From Paralvinella palmiformis (taxonomy: Eukaryota > Annelida > Polychaeta > Terebellida > Alvinellidae): a DNA stretch of 64,000 bases. Positions 11,188 through 21,589 of this stretch are shown here, one piece after another. The stretch covers positions 62,001 to 126,000 of the forward strand of contig JAODUP010000926.1 of assembly GCA_025642065.1 (NCBI GenBank), in the 5' to 3' direction. How positions within the stretch are numbered: the first letter of the stretch is position 1; each line of letters begins with the position of its first letter. Made by a program: the position numbers and the translations under genes. The notes under the pieces were generated by a model. The model saw nothing but the letters and a program-made list of their open reading frames with translations, was not told the origin of the DNA and searched no databases.

Positions 11188-12551
11188 CTGTAAAGATGGG
11201 TATTATGGCAGCTGTTGTGGCATCCCCAACAATGTTATAAGCATCCAAGGTGATAGCCTGAAGAGTGTGCTTTAGATATGCATATGTCTTGGGCAGCATC
11301 CTCTGGTAGGACATATGCGACATGGAATCCAAAGCGAACATCAGTATGTTCATCTGAGTTGAGTTTGCGAATGGCTTTATCCGAGCGACTCGTTCCATGA
11401 CGTCATTCTTTTGGTGAATCTGAGCGAACAACTGGTCGAAGTCCGGTTCGAGGGCATCCCACTCATTATCATTCGCGAAGCCATCGTAGTAATCTTTGCG
11501 AGGCTGAAATTCGACCACGGTCTCCGGTTTGTTTTGATTCAAATCAACCTCAATCTGGTTTTGCAAAAATTCTTTGTCTGCTGAGCAAGACCGTTTACCT
11601 CTTTGATATTTTGCTCCTGCTTACCATGTGAAATATTTCTCTGCGAAACGAACCTCTGCTGTTGGGCACTGATTCGGTTTTGCTGCAATTCGTTATTAGC
11701 CTGCTGCTTAACCTCTTGCTGTAAATGCGGCTTCTGCTGCAATTGCTGCTGCCATTCCTGTTGGAGCGGCTGCTGCTGCTGCTGTACTTGCTGCTGCATC
11801 AGTTGCTGTACTTGTTCAACCCTGGCTGGTTGCAGACCAAGGATGTTACGTTTCCGTTCTGGAACTGCTGCTCGCTGGCTCGGCTCATCCTGGAGTCTGT
11901 GCTCTTTCAGCATTGCTGACCTGAGCTTGAACTCCTTCCCGTTAACATCCGAATCCTTGACACGCTTTTCTTGGTGATGCAACATACTATCAGGCAGATC
12001 TGGCAAGCCCATACTTCCATATAACTTCGGTGAATGATGAACCTGGTCCGAAATCATGGAAGCACGATGTTCAGCCTTGAACACTTCATTCTGATTGATC
12101 GAATGCTGCAGTCTATATTGAACACTATCACGGTCATTCAACTGAAGCAGGCGGCGACGTTGGTTATCTTGCAAGCTTTCATACATCATGAACTCCTCAT
12201 ATCGTTTGCTCTCGTTTGTGTAACACTCGACACAAAAGAAGTCATTCTTTACCCTAATCTCAAAATTATTTTTCCTTTTCAACGGATTAGAGTATACGTG
12301 GTACGAATCAGAGATGCGATCAATGGCACGATAAATACAGTGAGTCAGCTTCTTGCCACCTAACACAGTCCGGTTCAGTCGAAGAATGGAATCTTGCAGG
12401 TAGAACAGATGCTGTCCTGTACAAGTCAGGCGCTCCATACTGTAGTAGGCATGCCTGTTGGTGTCTGTTTGGAGACTCAACTTCGGCACTTTGCACACCC
12501 GTTCTTCCTCCTTGACCGCCTTAGGATGTTTATGTCTCCGATGACTATGAT
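11188..12551 (-). CDS. DUF229/alkaline-phosphatase-like gene, exon 3 (large exon)
   Basis: A 1,364-base coding exon on the minus strand. The acceptor TTTCTCTTCACAG precedes 12,551 and the donor ACAG|GTAAAG follows 11,188; both ends are phase 1. The first part encodes the N-terminal DUF229 pattern: C-x-VPKLSL (C at about residue 91), later LTC, HCIYRAIDR and DFFCVECYTNESKRY. A long hydrophilic stretch follows, with a Gln-rich block at about residues 319-370. The end encodes MNILMFALDSMSHMSYQRML and then YNIVGDATTAAIIPIFT. These are the D-S-x-S metal/active-site segment and the G-D-x-T nucleophile segment of the alkaline-phosphatase superfamily. The two halves lie in different frames (switch between about 11,620 and 11,541, described separately), so the exact peptide across the join is unknown. 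Function is inferred from family only: a membrane-anchored luminal or extracellular hydrolase-like protein. Confidence 0.85.
11541..11620 (-). other. Reading-frame switch inside exon 3
   Basis: The upstream frame stops at TGA 11,541-11,539. The frame that carries the catalytic motifs is open only from 11,620 downward (TAA at 11,623-11,621). Restoring continuity needs one added base or removal of 3n+2 bases. Possibilities: a one-base loss in the T5 run near 11,567-11,571, or a small intron. A good donor GAG|GTAAAC lies at 11,598. Acceptors ending at 11,555 (44-base intron) or 11,504 (TTTCAG, 95-base intron) both restore the frame. Confidence 0.7.
11640..11815 (-). repeat. Gln-codon-rich coding tract
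   Basis: Imperfect CAG/CAA repeats within exon 3 encode a Gln-rich segment, for example LMQQQVQQQQQPLQQEWQQQ. The long open frames on the other strand here are shadows of this tract. Confidence 0.85.
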
Positions 12552-12654
12552 CTGTGAAGAGAAAAACCAAGCAAAAGCATAAACATTTACTGGCAGTAAT
12601 ATTTCAATTACAGTTACAATATTGTCAAAAAGCGCGACTGTAATTACAACTATC

Positions 12655-13512
12655 ATAGGTCCCGGCCATTAAGCCGACCTATCCATTAAGCCGACCTATC
12701 CATTAAACCGACCTATCCATTAAGCCGACATCATTTTTAGACCTAAAATATAACTTTTTTAATGCAAGAAATAGTTTTGTTTTCATAATTACAATGATCA
12801 TTTACACAAACTGTTAGTGCATACCTAGGACCTCAAACTTAAATTAACATCGTGATTAAACATTCAATGAACCACATATGAAGTAAATGATAGACCTGGT
12901 CTTAGAAATAATTAGAGATATTGTCAATTACTAGCCGAGACAATGTAAATTACTGATATATGTGGTCAATTAGTAACTAACTCTCTATTGAAAATAAATT
13001 AATTAATCAGTAATTATCCCGTTATTAGTATAAATATGCCCAGACAAAATATGTATTTAGGTCAGTGGGGACACCCTAATGTCTATGCCCCCAAAGGAAT
13101 GAGATACGACTCTCTTGTGTTTGGGATGTCTTAGGTACGAGTTGTTTGGTTACAGATGCTGCCTTCGAATTGAAAGTCATGAAATGCGCTACTGAGTTGA
13201 ACAACATTTATCCATATTTACAAAAATCAGATAATTCTACATATAAACACTGATTTTCATTATAAAGCCATGTATAATTATCATCAACTTGTTTCACTTC
13301 TATTTTCACTCCATGACTGTATGAGTTTAAATCAAAATGACGATTGATGTCCGTTTGCATCTAGATCTAGACTAGAGTCTGGAGGGCTGCTAACACACTG
13401 AAATTTGTTCTCCTGATGACTGGATTTCTTGACACTGAAATAGCACGGTCCATTAAGCCGACCCCAAAAAATATGTTGACACAAAGTATGGGCTTAATGG
13501 CCAGGACCTACA
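12655..13512. mobile_element. GGTCC-end TIR element, copy 2
   Basis: The ends TAGGTCCCGGCCATTAAGCC and the reverse complement of GGCTTAATGGCCAGGACCTA match at 19 of 20 bases, with TA at each edge as a possible target duplication. Just inside the left end are three 17-base units GCCGACCTATCCATTAA. The 850-base interior has no transposase frame, so the element is non-autonomous. Inserted in the intron between exons 2 and 3, about 100 bases before the exon 3 acceptor. Confidence 0.8.
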
Positions 13513-13562
13513 GTACACCATAATTGTAATTAATTGCACAATTTCCAATTACAGTTTCCAAG

Positions 13563-13738
13563 TTGAGTTTAGTTATTTAGCATCGACAAAGGCATTTAGC
13601 TTAGTCACACTTGAGATGCATGGCTGATGGACAACTCCTTAGAGAACCTCCCTTCAAACACGGATGTAAGTCAGATTCAAACCCAGAAACTCGAGGTTTG
13701 CACTAGCACTCTAACCACTGCACCACTGGAGTACCCCA
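13563..13738 (-). mobile_element. tRNA-derived SINE, type B
   Basis: Nearly full antisense copy. The reverse complement has CCAGTGGTGCAGTGGTTAGA (box A side), then a box B-like GGGTTTGAATCTG, then the family body with AAGGAGTTGTCCATCAGCC. Confidence 0.75.
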
Positions 13739-13773
13739 GCAGCAGTACTGCTGAATAATAAATATAAATTTAG

Positions 13774-13955
13774 CTGTTTTATGGCCATTTTTGTGGCAAA
13801 AGTCACAAAGCAGGCTGAACAAACTCCAAAGATAAGGACTAAATGAGGTGAAGTCACAGATGAAACACCCTTCAGATATACCCCGGCTGGGGGATTGTTC
13901 CCAGATGCTACAACTCTGTGCTTAACATTCTACCAGTTGAGCCTTGGAGATGCCC
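13774..13955 (-). mobile_element. tRNA-derived SINE, type A (old copy)
   Basis: Order of landmarks matches type A: TTTTATGGCCATTTTTGTG, then GAAGTCACAGATGAAACACC, CTTCAGATATACCCCGGC and a decayed tRNA-like head ending at GGAGATGCCC. More diverged than other copies. Confidence 0.6.
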
Positions 13956-14635
13956 TAGTACTGCTAGCAATAATGGCACTTCATGCCAATAATAACACTA
14001 CCAGCTGTAATAATTAAAACATTTCCTATAATCATCTCAAATAGGATAAAGGTCAAGAGGGCAAAGTTGTACACATAATCGAGGCCAACTGACAACACAA
14101 CTGATCTATAATCGCATTAATTGTTCTGATAATATCACAGAGTAAATGTCTTTAGAAACAACTATGAGTGAGAAAAATATTATATTATGAAGTAATTCTA
14201 CTAATGTTGGCCCACCAATGGTTGTACAGCATTTAAATTGATTTTCATTGGTCATTGTTTCAGCTGAATACGGCTGCCATTTTCACACTAGTATCTATGT
14301 TGTTGTCAAATGTTACTTGAAATTGTATGGGAAGTTATGCTTGCGTTGTTATTAGGGGATACCCAAAAAGATACTGGCTACATGGATCAGGAATGGTCAC
14401 GTGTACATAAAATGAATGCAACAGCAAAACCAGGACTAATTCAAAACATGGCCCAATTAGACAACGTGAAGGATATCAGCTGAGAGAAGAGCCTACAGGA
14501 ATAACTGAATAATATTTACCCCAAAACACCAACCTTAATTAATTAAGTCTTTAAATTGTCGTTATTGACTTTTCCATCTAACACCATCATCACTCCACCT
14601 ATATTTACCTTGAACCTAAATTAACCAACCAATAA

Positions 14636-14862
14636 TACAGGTAGTGGTTGACTTACGACCTTGATTGGTTATGACTTACGACCTTGATTGGTTATGACGG
14701 ACCGGTCATAAGTGCATCTGGTTGGCCTATTTTATAATCATCTTACGTATATTATACTGCATAATGATATTATAATCATCTTTAACTTAAGTCATACTAG
14801 CGGCCGTAAAGTCAAACAGTTGTAAGTTGCAAAGGTCGTAAGTTGGACGACTACTACCTGTA
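14636..14862. mobile_element. Mariner-like MITE
   Basis: Begins TACAGGTAGTGGTTGACTTA and ends with the inverse of TACAGGTAGTAGTCGTCCAA. Both continue into ACTTACGACCTT, giving terminal inverted repeats of about 28-30 bases. The flanking TA dinucleotides fit the TA target duplication of Tc1/mariner elements. About 223 bases, no coding capacity; a short internal duplication (CTTACGACCTTGATTGGTTA) occurs near the left end. Confidence 0.75.
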
Positions 14863-14961
14863 CTATGTTATCAACCTACTAACAAACATATACTGATGTC
14901 TAAATTATTACTGGTAAACCTGTACGTGTTTACATGATTGTAACATTCAAATATGCTGTTG

Positions 14962-14994
14962 TTGTTGATGATGATGATGATGATGATGATGATG
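14962..14994. repeat. (GAT)n microsatellite
   Basis: Run of about nine to ten GAT triplets in the intron between exons 2 and 3. Confidence 0.9.
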
Positions 14995-15524
14995 CTGGTA
15001 TCATACCTGTTACTATGGTCACAACTAAGAAACCACCAATGATGAACTCGCGTGAAATGACAAATGGCATGCCTTCAAGATTAAAGACGTGCCATATATA
15101 AACATCCAGTGTCTAAACCTGGGTAAGCCTCCAATAACTGCCAGGGCCTACAACAAGCTGAACCAGATGAGACCAATACATTGTCTAGAAAACAAGTTCC
15201 ATATGACGGGAATCAGTGAAACATGGCTTTCTAACACAAAATACAATTGACCAATTTAGATCAGACAACTGTGATGTACATCGGAAGGACAGGGTAAGTC
15301 ATGCAGGAGGAGGAGGATGCATTTACATCAAATCCATATTTGCCCATCAAAAGGAGACCTAACCATAGAAATTGTATGACAAGATATAACTCTAACTCCA
15401 CAAAGCCCAGACTGACAAGGGGTCATTTACGGAAAACCAGAGATGGATGATGATACAGCAACAGACCATACAGAGAAATATCAAGGCATGATAATCGGAC
15501 TTATGAATGCAAAAGGAAATATTA

Positions 15525-15910
15525 TTTTTCAGGACATTTCCAGGACAAAATTACCACTTTCCAGGACAAAGTATACAAGATTTAAATGTTATGAATCAAG
15601 ATATGTGCAAAAAAGCATACAGCCTCCTCCTCCTCACCCCTTCTATGTGTTTGATCCACCCATTTTTACTTAAATTTTAACAAACATAGGATATAAAAAC
15701 TACCTATGTATTGGTACACTTTTTCTTCTACAATTGAAGTTTTTTTCTACAGGCTAATATTTATTTGCAGGCTTTTTTATTCCAAGTGGATTTCTTTTCA
15801 AAGGCAATATTTTTCCAGGACATTACCTGATTTTGTAAAATTCCAGGACATTTCCAGGAACTTGTTATTTTCCAGGTTTTCAAATTTTTCCATGGTGCAT
15901 GGGAACCCTG
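15525..15910. mobile_element. hAT-like MITE nested in LINE
   Basis: Repeated TTCCAGGACA-type words and the end CATGGTGCATGGGAACCCTG, whose reverse complement CAGGGTTCCCATGC is a typical hAT-type terminus. It splits the LINE endonuclease motif just before FNDP (the GDFN region). The left end is truncated or diverged. Related copy at 27,952-28,350. Confidence 0.6.
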
Positions 15911-16258
15911 AGATTTTAATGACCCATGTACCATATGGAAAAGTGGACACGCAGAAAGCGACCTTAAAGATCTACTAGATAAAAGAACTGCACTAGGTCT
16001 CCATTAGATGATAAATGTGCCAACATACAGAAGCAGCGCATCGGCGAACATCTTGGATGTTGTCTTTACAGATAGCCCTAGACATGTATCACTAGCAGGA
16101 GTATTACCATCATCCAAAAGGAACAGTCAAGTTTGAAGCTAGTTATTGTGAAGCAATCAGAACAGGACCAAAAATGAAAACATTTAAGTGAGAATTATGG
16201 AAATATGAATAGTAATTAAACACAGTGATGGGCGATTTTCCATTTGATGAAGTGTCAC

Positions 16259-16474
16259 CTGATGATATGAGATAAAGATGATTGATGTTTTAAGGCCACA
16301 TTTGTGCACATGGTAGGCTAAATGGGCCGAGCGACCTCCAAAGGTAATGAAACGAAGTCAAAGATGAAACAACCTTCAGATATGCCCACGCCGAGATTCA
16401 AACACAGGTGGTAGTGATCTGTGTTCGAACACGCTACTGCTAGACCACGGAGGCACCCTATCTGATGATGTGAG
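16259..16474 (-). mobile_element. tRNA-derived SINE, type A, with target duplication
   Basis: Full-length. The reverse complement has the head GGTGCCTCCGTGGTCTAGCA and then a box B-like segment. A body with ACTTCGTTTCATTACCTTTG and GGCCCATTTAGCCTACCATG follows. Flanked by 13-base direct repeats CTGATGATATGAG (16,259-16,271) and CTGATGATGTGAG (16,462-16,474), one mismatch. Removing it rejoins the LINE frame as FDEVSPDDVSQVA, which dates it after the LINE. Confidence 0.9.
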
Positions 16475-19124
16475 CCAAGTGGCGGATATATATGGACGTA
16501 TCAAATACTAGAATTAGCCAAAACATATATCAACAACGCAGTGAGACCACAAGACAAACCGTTGATCACCAAGCAATTCAGAATACTCATATAAACAAAT
16601 ATAAGAGGTTGGTATAACCACTAAATTAGAGGTTTCAAAGAACTATGAAACACAATTTGACATATTACTGACTGAAAAATGAATTGAAAAAGAAGCCTAT
16701 AAACATGAAATCGTCAACAAATTACAAAGAGTACAGAATGAGCCAAAGATTGTTTGGAAAATAGCAAAGCAAATAAATATATGGCAACAAAAGATCGAGC
16801 AGAATAACAAATGAAGGACAACAACGAAGTACACTTGAGAACAAAGCCAATATATCAGCTGAGTTGGTTATTTGCTTCACAGTCACAAAATCTAGATCAT
16901 ACAGAAAACCAGCAATTTTCTCACATTATTGATACAGAAGAAGAGAATACGACAACAAAAACTGAGGTGACAGGAGATGTGCTGCAGGTCGGGGACTAAA
17001 AACGTTGAAGCTTGGAAACTCAACGGGACTGGAAAAGCAAAACAATGGGTTTTTAAAAATGGCAGCAACGTGTATAAGACCGTCATTGACAGATATGTTC
17101 AACGAAGTACTAAACCAACGAACACGTCCAGAATTAGTGAAACTGGCAACTATAAACACCCAAAAAGGCAACTGATAAGACAAAAGAAAGGATGACTCAT
17201 CAGTGTTTCTAACCTAAGAAAACTTTTTAAAAGACTCAGGTGTCCATTCCGGTATAAACCATCCGTAAAGAGAGAAACGTCTGGCTGTAAAAGGAATGAC
17301 TCAACCATAAATCAGCTGCTACATATAGAGAACATTTAGATCTATAGGAACTTGGGACTATAAAGACGTCGCTGTTCTAGTTATCCTCGACCTGCATGAG
17401 ATGGAGAAGATGGAGAGGTGTTACGCTATTAAAACTGTCCCCAAAGACAAGTCAATGGTGCAAAATCAATATTTGTGTAGAATACCAGTAAATGCAGGTG
17501 TTCAGCAAGGGTCAATATTATGACCATTGTTGCTTTTCATAATGATAATGTTAATGAATTGGGTGGATTACCTACCTGAAATGTACTATTTATCTGTACT
17601 TTTAACAAAACCAACACTACTTAGAGATACAACACAACTGGGCAGAGAAATGGTACCAACACACAAAGTACATGATAGCTACAAATAACACATCGAGAGA
17701 CAACAACCAACAGTACAGATGAACAGTAAACGACTTCGGAAATGGAGATATTTTAAACATCTGGGAATAGCTTTAAATTAACTTAATGCACTGGAAAGAG
17801 AATACCAATAAAGTTTTCAACAAAACCAGCATTAGGAAATCAGCTTAATATGCAACTTAAGCAATGGCCTACCAAGATATGCTACAGAAATAAATAATTT
17901 TTACTTCAGAAAGAGATTATGGAGCGATACTTTATAACAATTGTACAGCTGAACAGAGAAATAGAATAGAATCCTGCAAGAGACTAGCTGCCATTGCCTG
18001 CACGTGTTCATACAACAGAAAGGTTGCCAGAAGAGGTTGGATGGCCAACACTAGAAGAAAGGATTTACTTCAGATATTTATGATATATACAAGATCGTAC
18101 ATAAACAAACTCTAGAGTACCTTCACCAGCTACGACCAGTATAACGTACACGGCAGTACTGAGCCAGAAGAAACAGTAACTATACAATCGTTAAATCAAA
18201 CACCAAAGTACAGAAATTCCCCTATGAATAGTTTGTTAAGAGGATTGAACAGTCTTCAGTCGGAAAAAGAGGATAAAAAACAATTCCTTGAAGCAAGCCC
18301 CCTATGTAACAAAATGTTTAAACCTAAGACCATACAACTATTAAACAATCGAGGAGTGCCTTAAAGGGGGGGGGGGTTATATACCCACCACAAAATAAAA
18401 GACCCAATATGCCTGCAGTGCAGAAATGAGGATGAGACAACAGAACACAATCTCCTCAGATATTCATGTATTATGTTTCAAAGGTTGGGGCCAGTGATTG
18501 GATGTTGGATGTCAATTTGTTTTAAATGACGTGAACAGCAGCAATAGAAAACTTATAATTACTAATTTATTACCATCCGGAAATCCACCTCTTGCATATA
18601 CCATGATAACATGCAAATAATGTAAATGGTATGAGACTTCATAACAGTGCGTCTAATAGGTTCTGATTATGATTGTAACAATATGTCACGTGGTACGCTG
18701 AATAATGGATATTCAATAATATGATTACAGATTATCTAAAATGTCAAAAGTGTAAGTCGCAACAACAATTCAATATCATAAACTGTCTGTAAAGTGCAAA
18801 CCGGCTAACTGTGTGTATGCATTTGGTGATGCGCTCTACGCAGATAATACAAGACAAATACAAATATAAAATCAGTAGAATCTTCTCGTTGTTTGTCCCA
18901 TGTCTGGACATCAAAACTGGATACTGTCTATTTCGTTGATAAACAATCAGATATTTCAAAGAAGCATATAACATATAATGCTCAAGTGGCTTGATGGACA
19001 ATGTTTTAATATTATAATTGATCACCTATATAGATCAAACATGAAGAACTTCAGACAAAAAGTATTGTCACTACATCATAAACAAATGTTAGACGAGCAG
19101 TGGTTCTGAACGATTAATAGGTGA

Positions 19125-19268
19125 ATTATTAATGGCGTGGATGGCCACGGATCTATAGCATCCAGGTTCAAACCCCAGCCAGGCTATGTAAGAAGGATGT
19201 TTCATCTTTCACTTTCCCTCATTACCACTGGATGCCATTCAGCCAATAAAAGTGGTCGCAAAACAGCA
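19125..19268 (+). mobile_element. tRNA-derived SINE, type A (old, plus orientation)
   Basis: CAGGTTCAAACCCCAG is the box B region, followed by GGATGTTTCATCTTTCACTT and CATTCAGCC, ending AAAAGTGGTCGCAAAAC. Strongly diverged; one of only two type A copies in this orientation. Confidence 0.6.
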
Positions 19269-19453
19269 AGATTCAAAACAATTTGTTTGTAATTAATGAC
19301 TTGTCCAAGAGCTGTTTTTCATGGTTCCTTGACATTAACATTACTGTGTTAAGGCTTGACTGCCTGAGTGAGTGCAGACTGAAACTTGCTCATAACAGAG
19401 TAGGCTCCCAGATGAATGTTTCACGTCGCTCCCCCCACTCAACCCATTACATA

Positions 19454-19664
19454 ATGATGCTGATGATGATGATGATGATTATTATTGGTGTTTTACGGCC
19501 ACTTTTGTGCACATATTAGGCTAAATGGGCAGAGCGACCTCCATAGGTAATGAAGCGAAGTCAAAGATGAAACATCCTTCCGATATGCCCACGCCAAGAT
19601 TCGAACTCAGCTGGCAGTGTGATCTGTGGTCCAACGCGCTACCAACTAGACCACGGAGGCGCCC
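19454..19664 (-). mobile_element. tRNA-derived SINE, type A, next to exon 2 donor
   Basis: Full-length antisense copy with a (GAT)n-type tail on the left and a head on the right (reverse complement GGCGCCTCCGTGGTCTAGTT). It begins about 45 bases downstream of the exon 2 splice donor on the gene's own strand. Confidence 0.85.
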
Positions 19665-19709
19665 CAACACCATTACAAACGAACCCGATAACAAACACCG
19701 TCCACTTAC

Positions 19710-19923
19710 ATGCGGCCATCAGATGTTCACCGCCGGGCAATCCCACCAGGTGTCTCCCGGTGCTCTCGTAGTCCAAGACCGACTCGTGCCTCATGTAGCT
19801 GTTGCCGATCCAGTTGAGCACGCAGAGGACGCAGGCGACGCCGAGCAGGAAGAGGAACACCGAGCCGAGCTTCGTCCGACACAGACGGAGACGACCCCTG
19901 ATGATGGTCAGCCTGGAAGCCAT
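19710..19923 (-). CDS. DUF229/alkaline-phosphatase-like gene, first coding exon
   Basis: The start codon at 19,923-19,921 lies 12 bases inside an exon whose acceptor (GTTGTTGCTGTTTCAG) precedes base 19,935. At least one untranslated exon must therefore lie upstream (to the right), not located here. The donor GCAT|GTAAGT follows 19,710, phase 1. It joins exon 3 as A-A-Y-H-S-H in frame. The 71 residues are MASRLTIIRGRLRLCRTKLG, then the hydrophobic SVFLFLLGVACVLCVLNWIG, then a hydrophilic stretch ending GLPGGEHLMAA. A short basic cytoplasmic tail followed by one helix is a type II signal anchor, which fits the membrane-bound topology of DUF229 proteins. The start is supported because the open frame upstream of it crosses the acceptor. 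Confidence 0.75.
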
Positions 19924-20039
19924 GACGCCGTCGTCCTGAAACAGCAACAACAATCGGGGAGAAAAGATGAGCTCAAGTTTGACAAATGCTGCCTTCTGTC
20001 AGCACGACAAGCTTGCTGGCTCTGACTGACACACGCGCA

Positions 20040-20070
20040 CACATAATACACACACACACACACACGTGAG
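20040..20070. repeat. (CA)n run upstream of exon 2
   Basis: Short CA run just to the right of the first coding exon, in the presumed 5' intron or promoter-side sequence. The following 600 bases show nothing recognisable. Confidence 0.7.
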
Positions 20071-20694
20071 ATCACACTTGTCTCTTGTGTACTTTAATCG
20101 CACAAGCTTAACAACTGCACTACGCCGCCAGATTTACAGCACTAGGGGGCGATCTCAAATTGAATATCTCTATTTATGTACTTGAAAAACAGCATCTTCA
20201 TCCGCCTTCCCCGTCTAACGCAGCTGACGATGATATATTGCCATTTAAGCTACACATCTGTATGAAGTTTATGGCACCCATGTTGCTAACAAGCGATATT
20301 ACATGAATTTTTGTATCAATGTGTTGTTGCATCGATGTGTGCCATCCACACTTCTCTGATCAAATCTCTACACTGAATGTTAAACAACAAACCCGTGTAC
20401 AATATATCTAGAATGAAATTGGGAATGATAGTTTATTGTTACTAGCAATCATAAAAGGATCATAACACAAATGTGCGGCTGAACTTCTTCGTGTTCAACT
20501 GAACATTTGATGTATGTTTCTTTGAAGCATACTAAATGCATACGAAGTGCAGAGCATATCAAATAAAATACTTTACTTAAAATGCATTATTTCTTTCAAT
20601 ATTCTGGGCATGCACCAGAACCTTCTACGTTTTAAAATAAAACACAAAAACACTGTGGAAATTTAATTGTAAAATTTACAACAACTTGATATGA

Positions 20695-20857
20695 TTGAGC
20701 AAATGAGTAAAGTCGAGTTGATTTGAGGAATGTATGGCTCGAAGGCATATGCCAAGGGAAACAAATCCCACCAACGAAGGAAATACCCAGATTTGAACTC
20801 AGAACCTAGACGTTTTACAGCCTAGTGCTCTAATCACTGGACCATCAGAACACCCTT
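20695..20857 (-). mobile_element. tRNA-derived SINE, type B
   Basis: Antisense copy. The reverse complement starts GGGTGTTCTGATGGTCCAGT (box A side) and includes GGTTCTGAGTTCAAATCTG (box B). It directly abuts the (GTGA)n array. Confidence 0.75.
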
Positions 20858-20968
20858 GTGAGTGAGTGAGTGAGTGAGTGAGTGAGTGAGTGAGTGAGTG
20901 AGTGAGTGAGTGAGTGAGTGAGTGAGTGAGTGAGTGAGTGAGTGAGTGAGTGAGTGAGTGAGTGAGTG
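20858..20968. repeat. (GTGA)n microsatellite, about 28 units
   Basis: Perfect GTGA (TCAC on the minus strand) repeats forming the 3' tail of the adjacent type A SINE. The long Leu-Thr-His-Ser open frame across it is meaningless. Confidence 0.95.
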
Positions 20969-21137
20969 GTGTTTTACGGCCACTTTTGTGCACATGGTAG
21001 GCTAAATGGGCCAAGCGGCCTCCAAAGGTAATGAATTGAAGTCAAAGATGAAACACCCTTCAGATATGCCCATGCCAAGATTCAAACACTGGTGGTAGTG
21101 ATCTGTGATCCAACACGCTACCATTAGACCATAGAGG
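20969..21137 (-). mobile_element. tRNA-derived SINE, type A
   Basis: Body and head landmarks as in other type A copies; the extreme head end (GGAGGCGCCC) is cut at ATAGAGGA, where a second short GTGA run (21,138-21,153) begins. Confidence 0.85.
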
Positions 21138-21154
21138 AGTGAGTGAGTGAGTGA

Positions 21155-21345
21155 ATTTTAACAATACAAGAAATCATTTAGGGTACATCCCTTTAGCTAG
21201 CTTCAACAACGTTCAGGAAGACAGAGCATGCCCCGGGAAACGAATACAGGTATGATCCATGTTCGAAACGACAACGCGGAGGTTTGCAGGCCAGTGCTCT
21301 AACCACTGTACGTGCCATCGGAGGGCAGCACCCACTTACAAAGCG
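21155..21345 (-). mobile_element. tRNA-derived SINE, type B, duplicated segment 1
   Basis: Antisense type B copy. Its head-side 110 bases (about 21,234-21,343, starting CCCCGGGAAACGAATACAGG) recur almost unchanged at about 21,611-21,721. Confidence 0.7.
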
Positions 21346-21589
21346 ACAGCAGGTCAACTCAGACCTCATGGATCAATTACATCAAATTGGTTAATCACGC
21401 CTCAAGGACCGTCACTCAACACACATTGCGAATCGATAGGTGAATTGAAGAAGAAGAAGAAAAATCGATTCAAAGCCAAAATCGATGAACATCTGTTGAG
21501 GGGAGCTTCTCACAGAGATCAAATTCATCAGCAACTACAGCCATAATTTACTGTTGACATGTTTAGGTTCAGCACTGATTACACCCGGG

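Larger units (their letters stand above)
15040..18500 (+). pseudogene. Decayed non-LTR retrotransposon (LINE) ORF2
   Basis: Many stops, but translated fragments in order on the plus strand spell an ORF2 of the endonuclease-reverse transcriptase type. GISETWLS (about 15,210) and FNDPCTIWKS (about 15,916) come from the endonuclease. ILDVVFTDSPRHVSLAGVLP (about 16,045) is the endonuclease end. NAGVQQGSIL (about 17,490) corresponds to the RT motif with PQGS. NRIESCKRLAAIACTCSYNR (about 17,960) is the C-terminal region. ICLQCRNEDETTEHNLL (about 18,410) is a C-terminal CCHC-like knuckle. It is interrupted by a MITE (15,525-15,910) and a SINE (16,259-16,474). Introns of the DUF229 gene host it in antisense. 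Confidence 0.8.

Noticed and set aside
11603..11977. Cys- and Leu-rich plus-strand frames
   Set aside because: Antisense shadows of the CAG/CAA-rich coding tract of exon 3.
15443..15673. 76-codon plus-strand frame as an independent small protein
   Set aside because: It runs from the decayed LINE into the nested MITE; not a gene.
19525..20025. 166-codon plus-strand frame
   Set aside because: It overlaps the DUF229 first coding exon on the opposite strand and runs into a SINE; the minus strand has the signal anchor and splice sites.
20799..21014. Open frame of repeated Leu-Thr-His-Ser
   Set aside because: It is the translation of the (GTGA)n microsatellite and its SINE flank.
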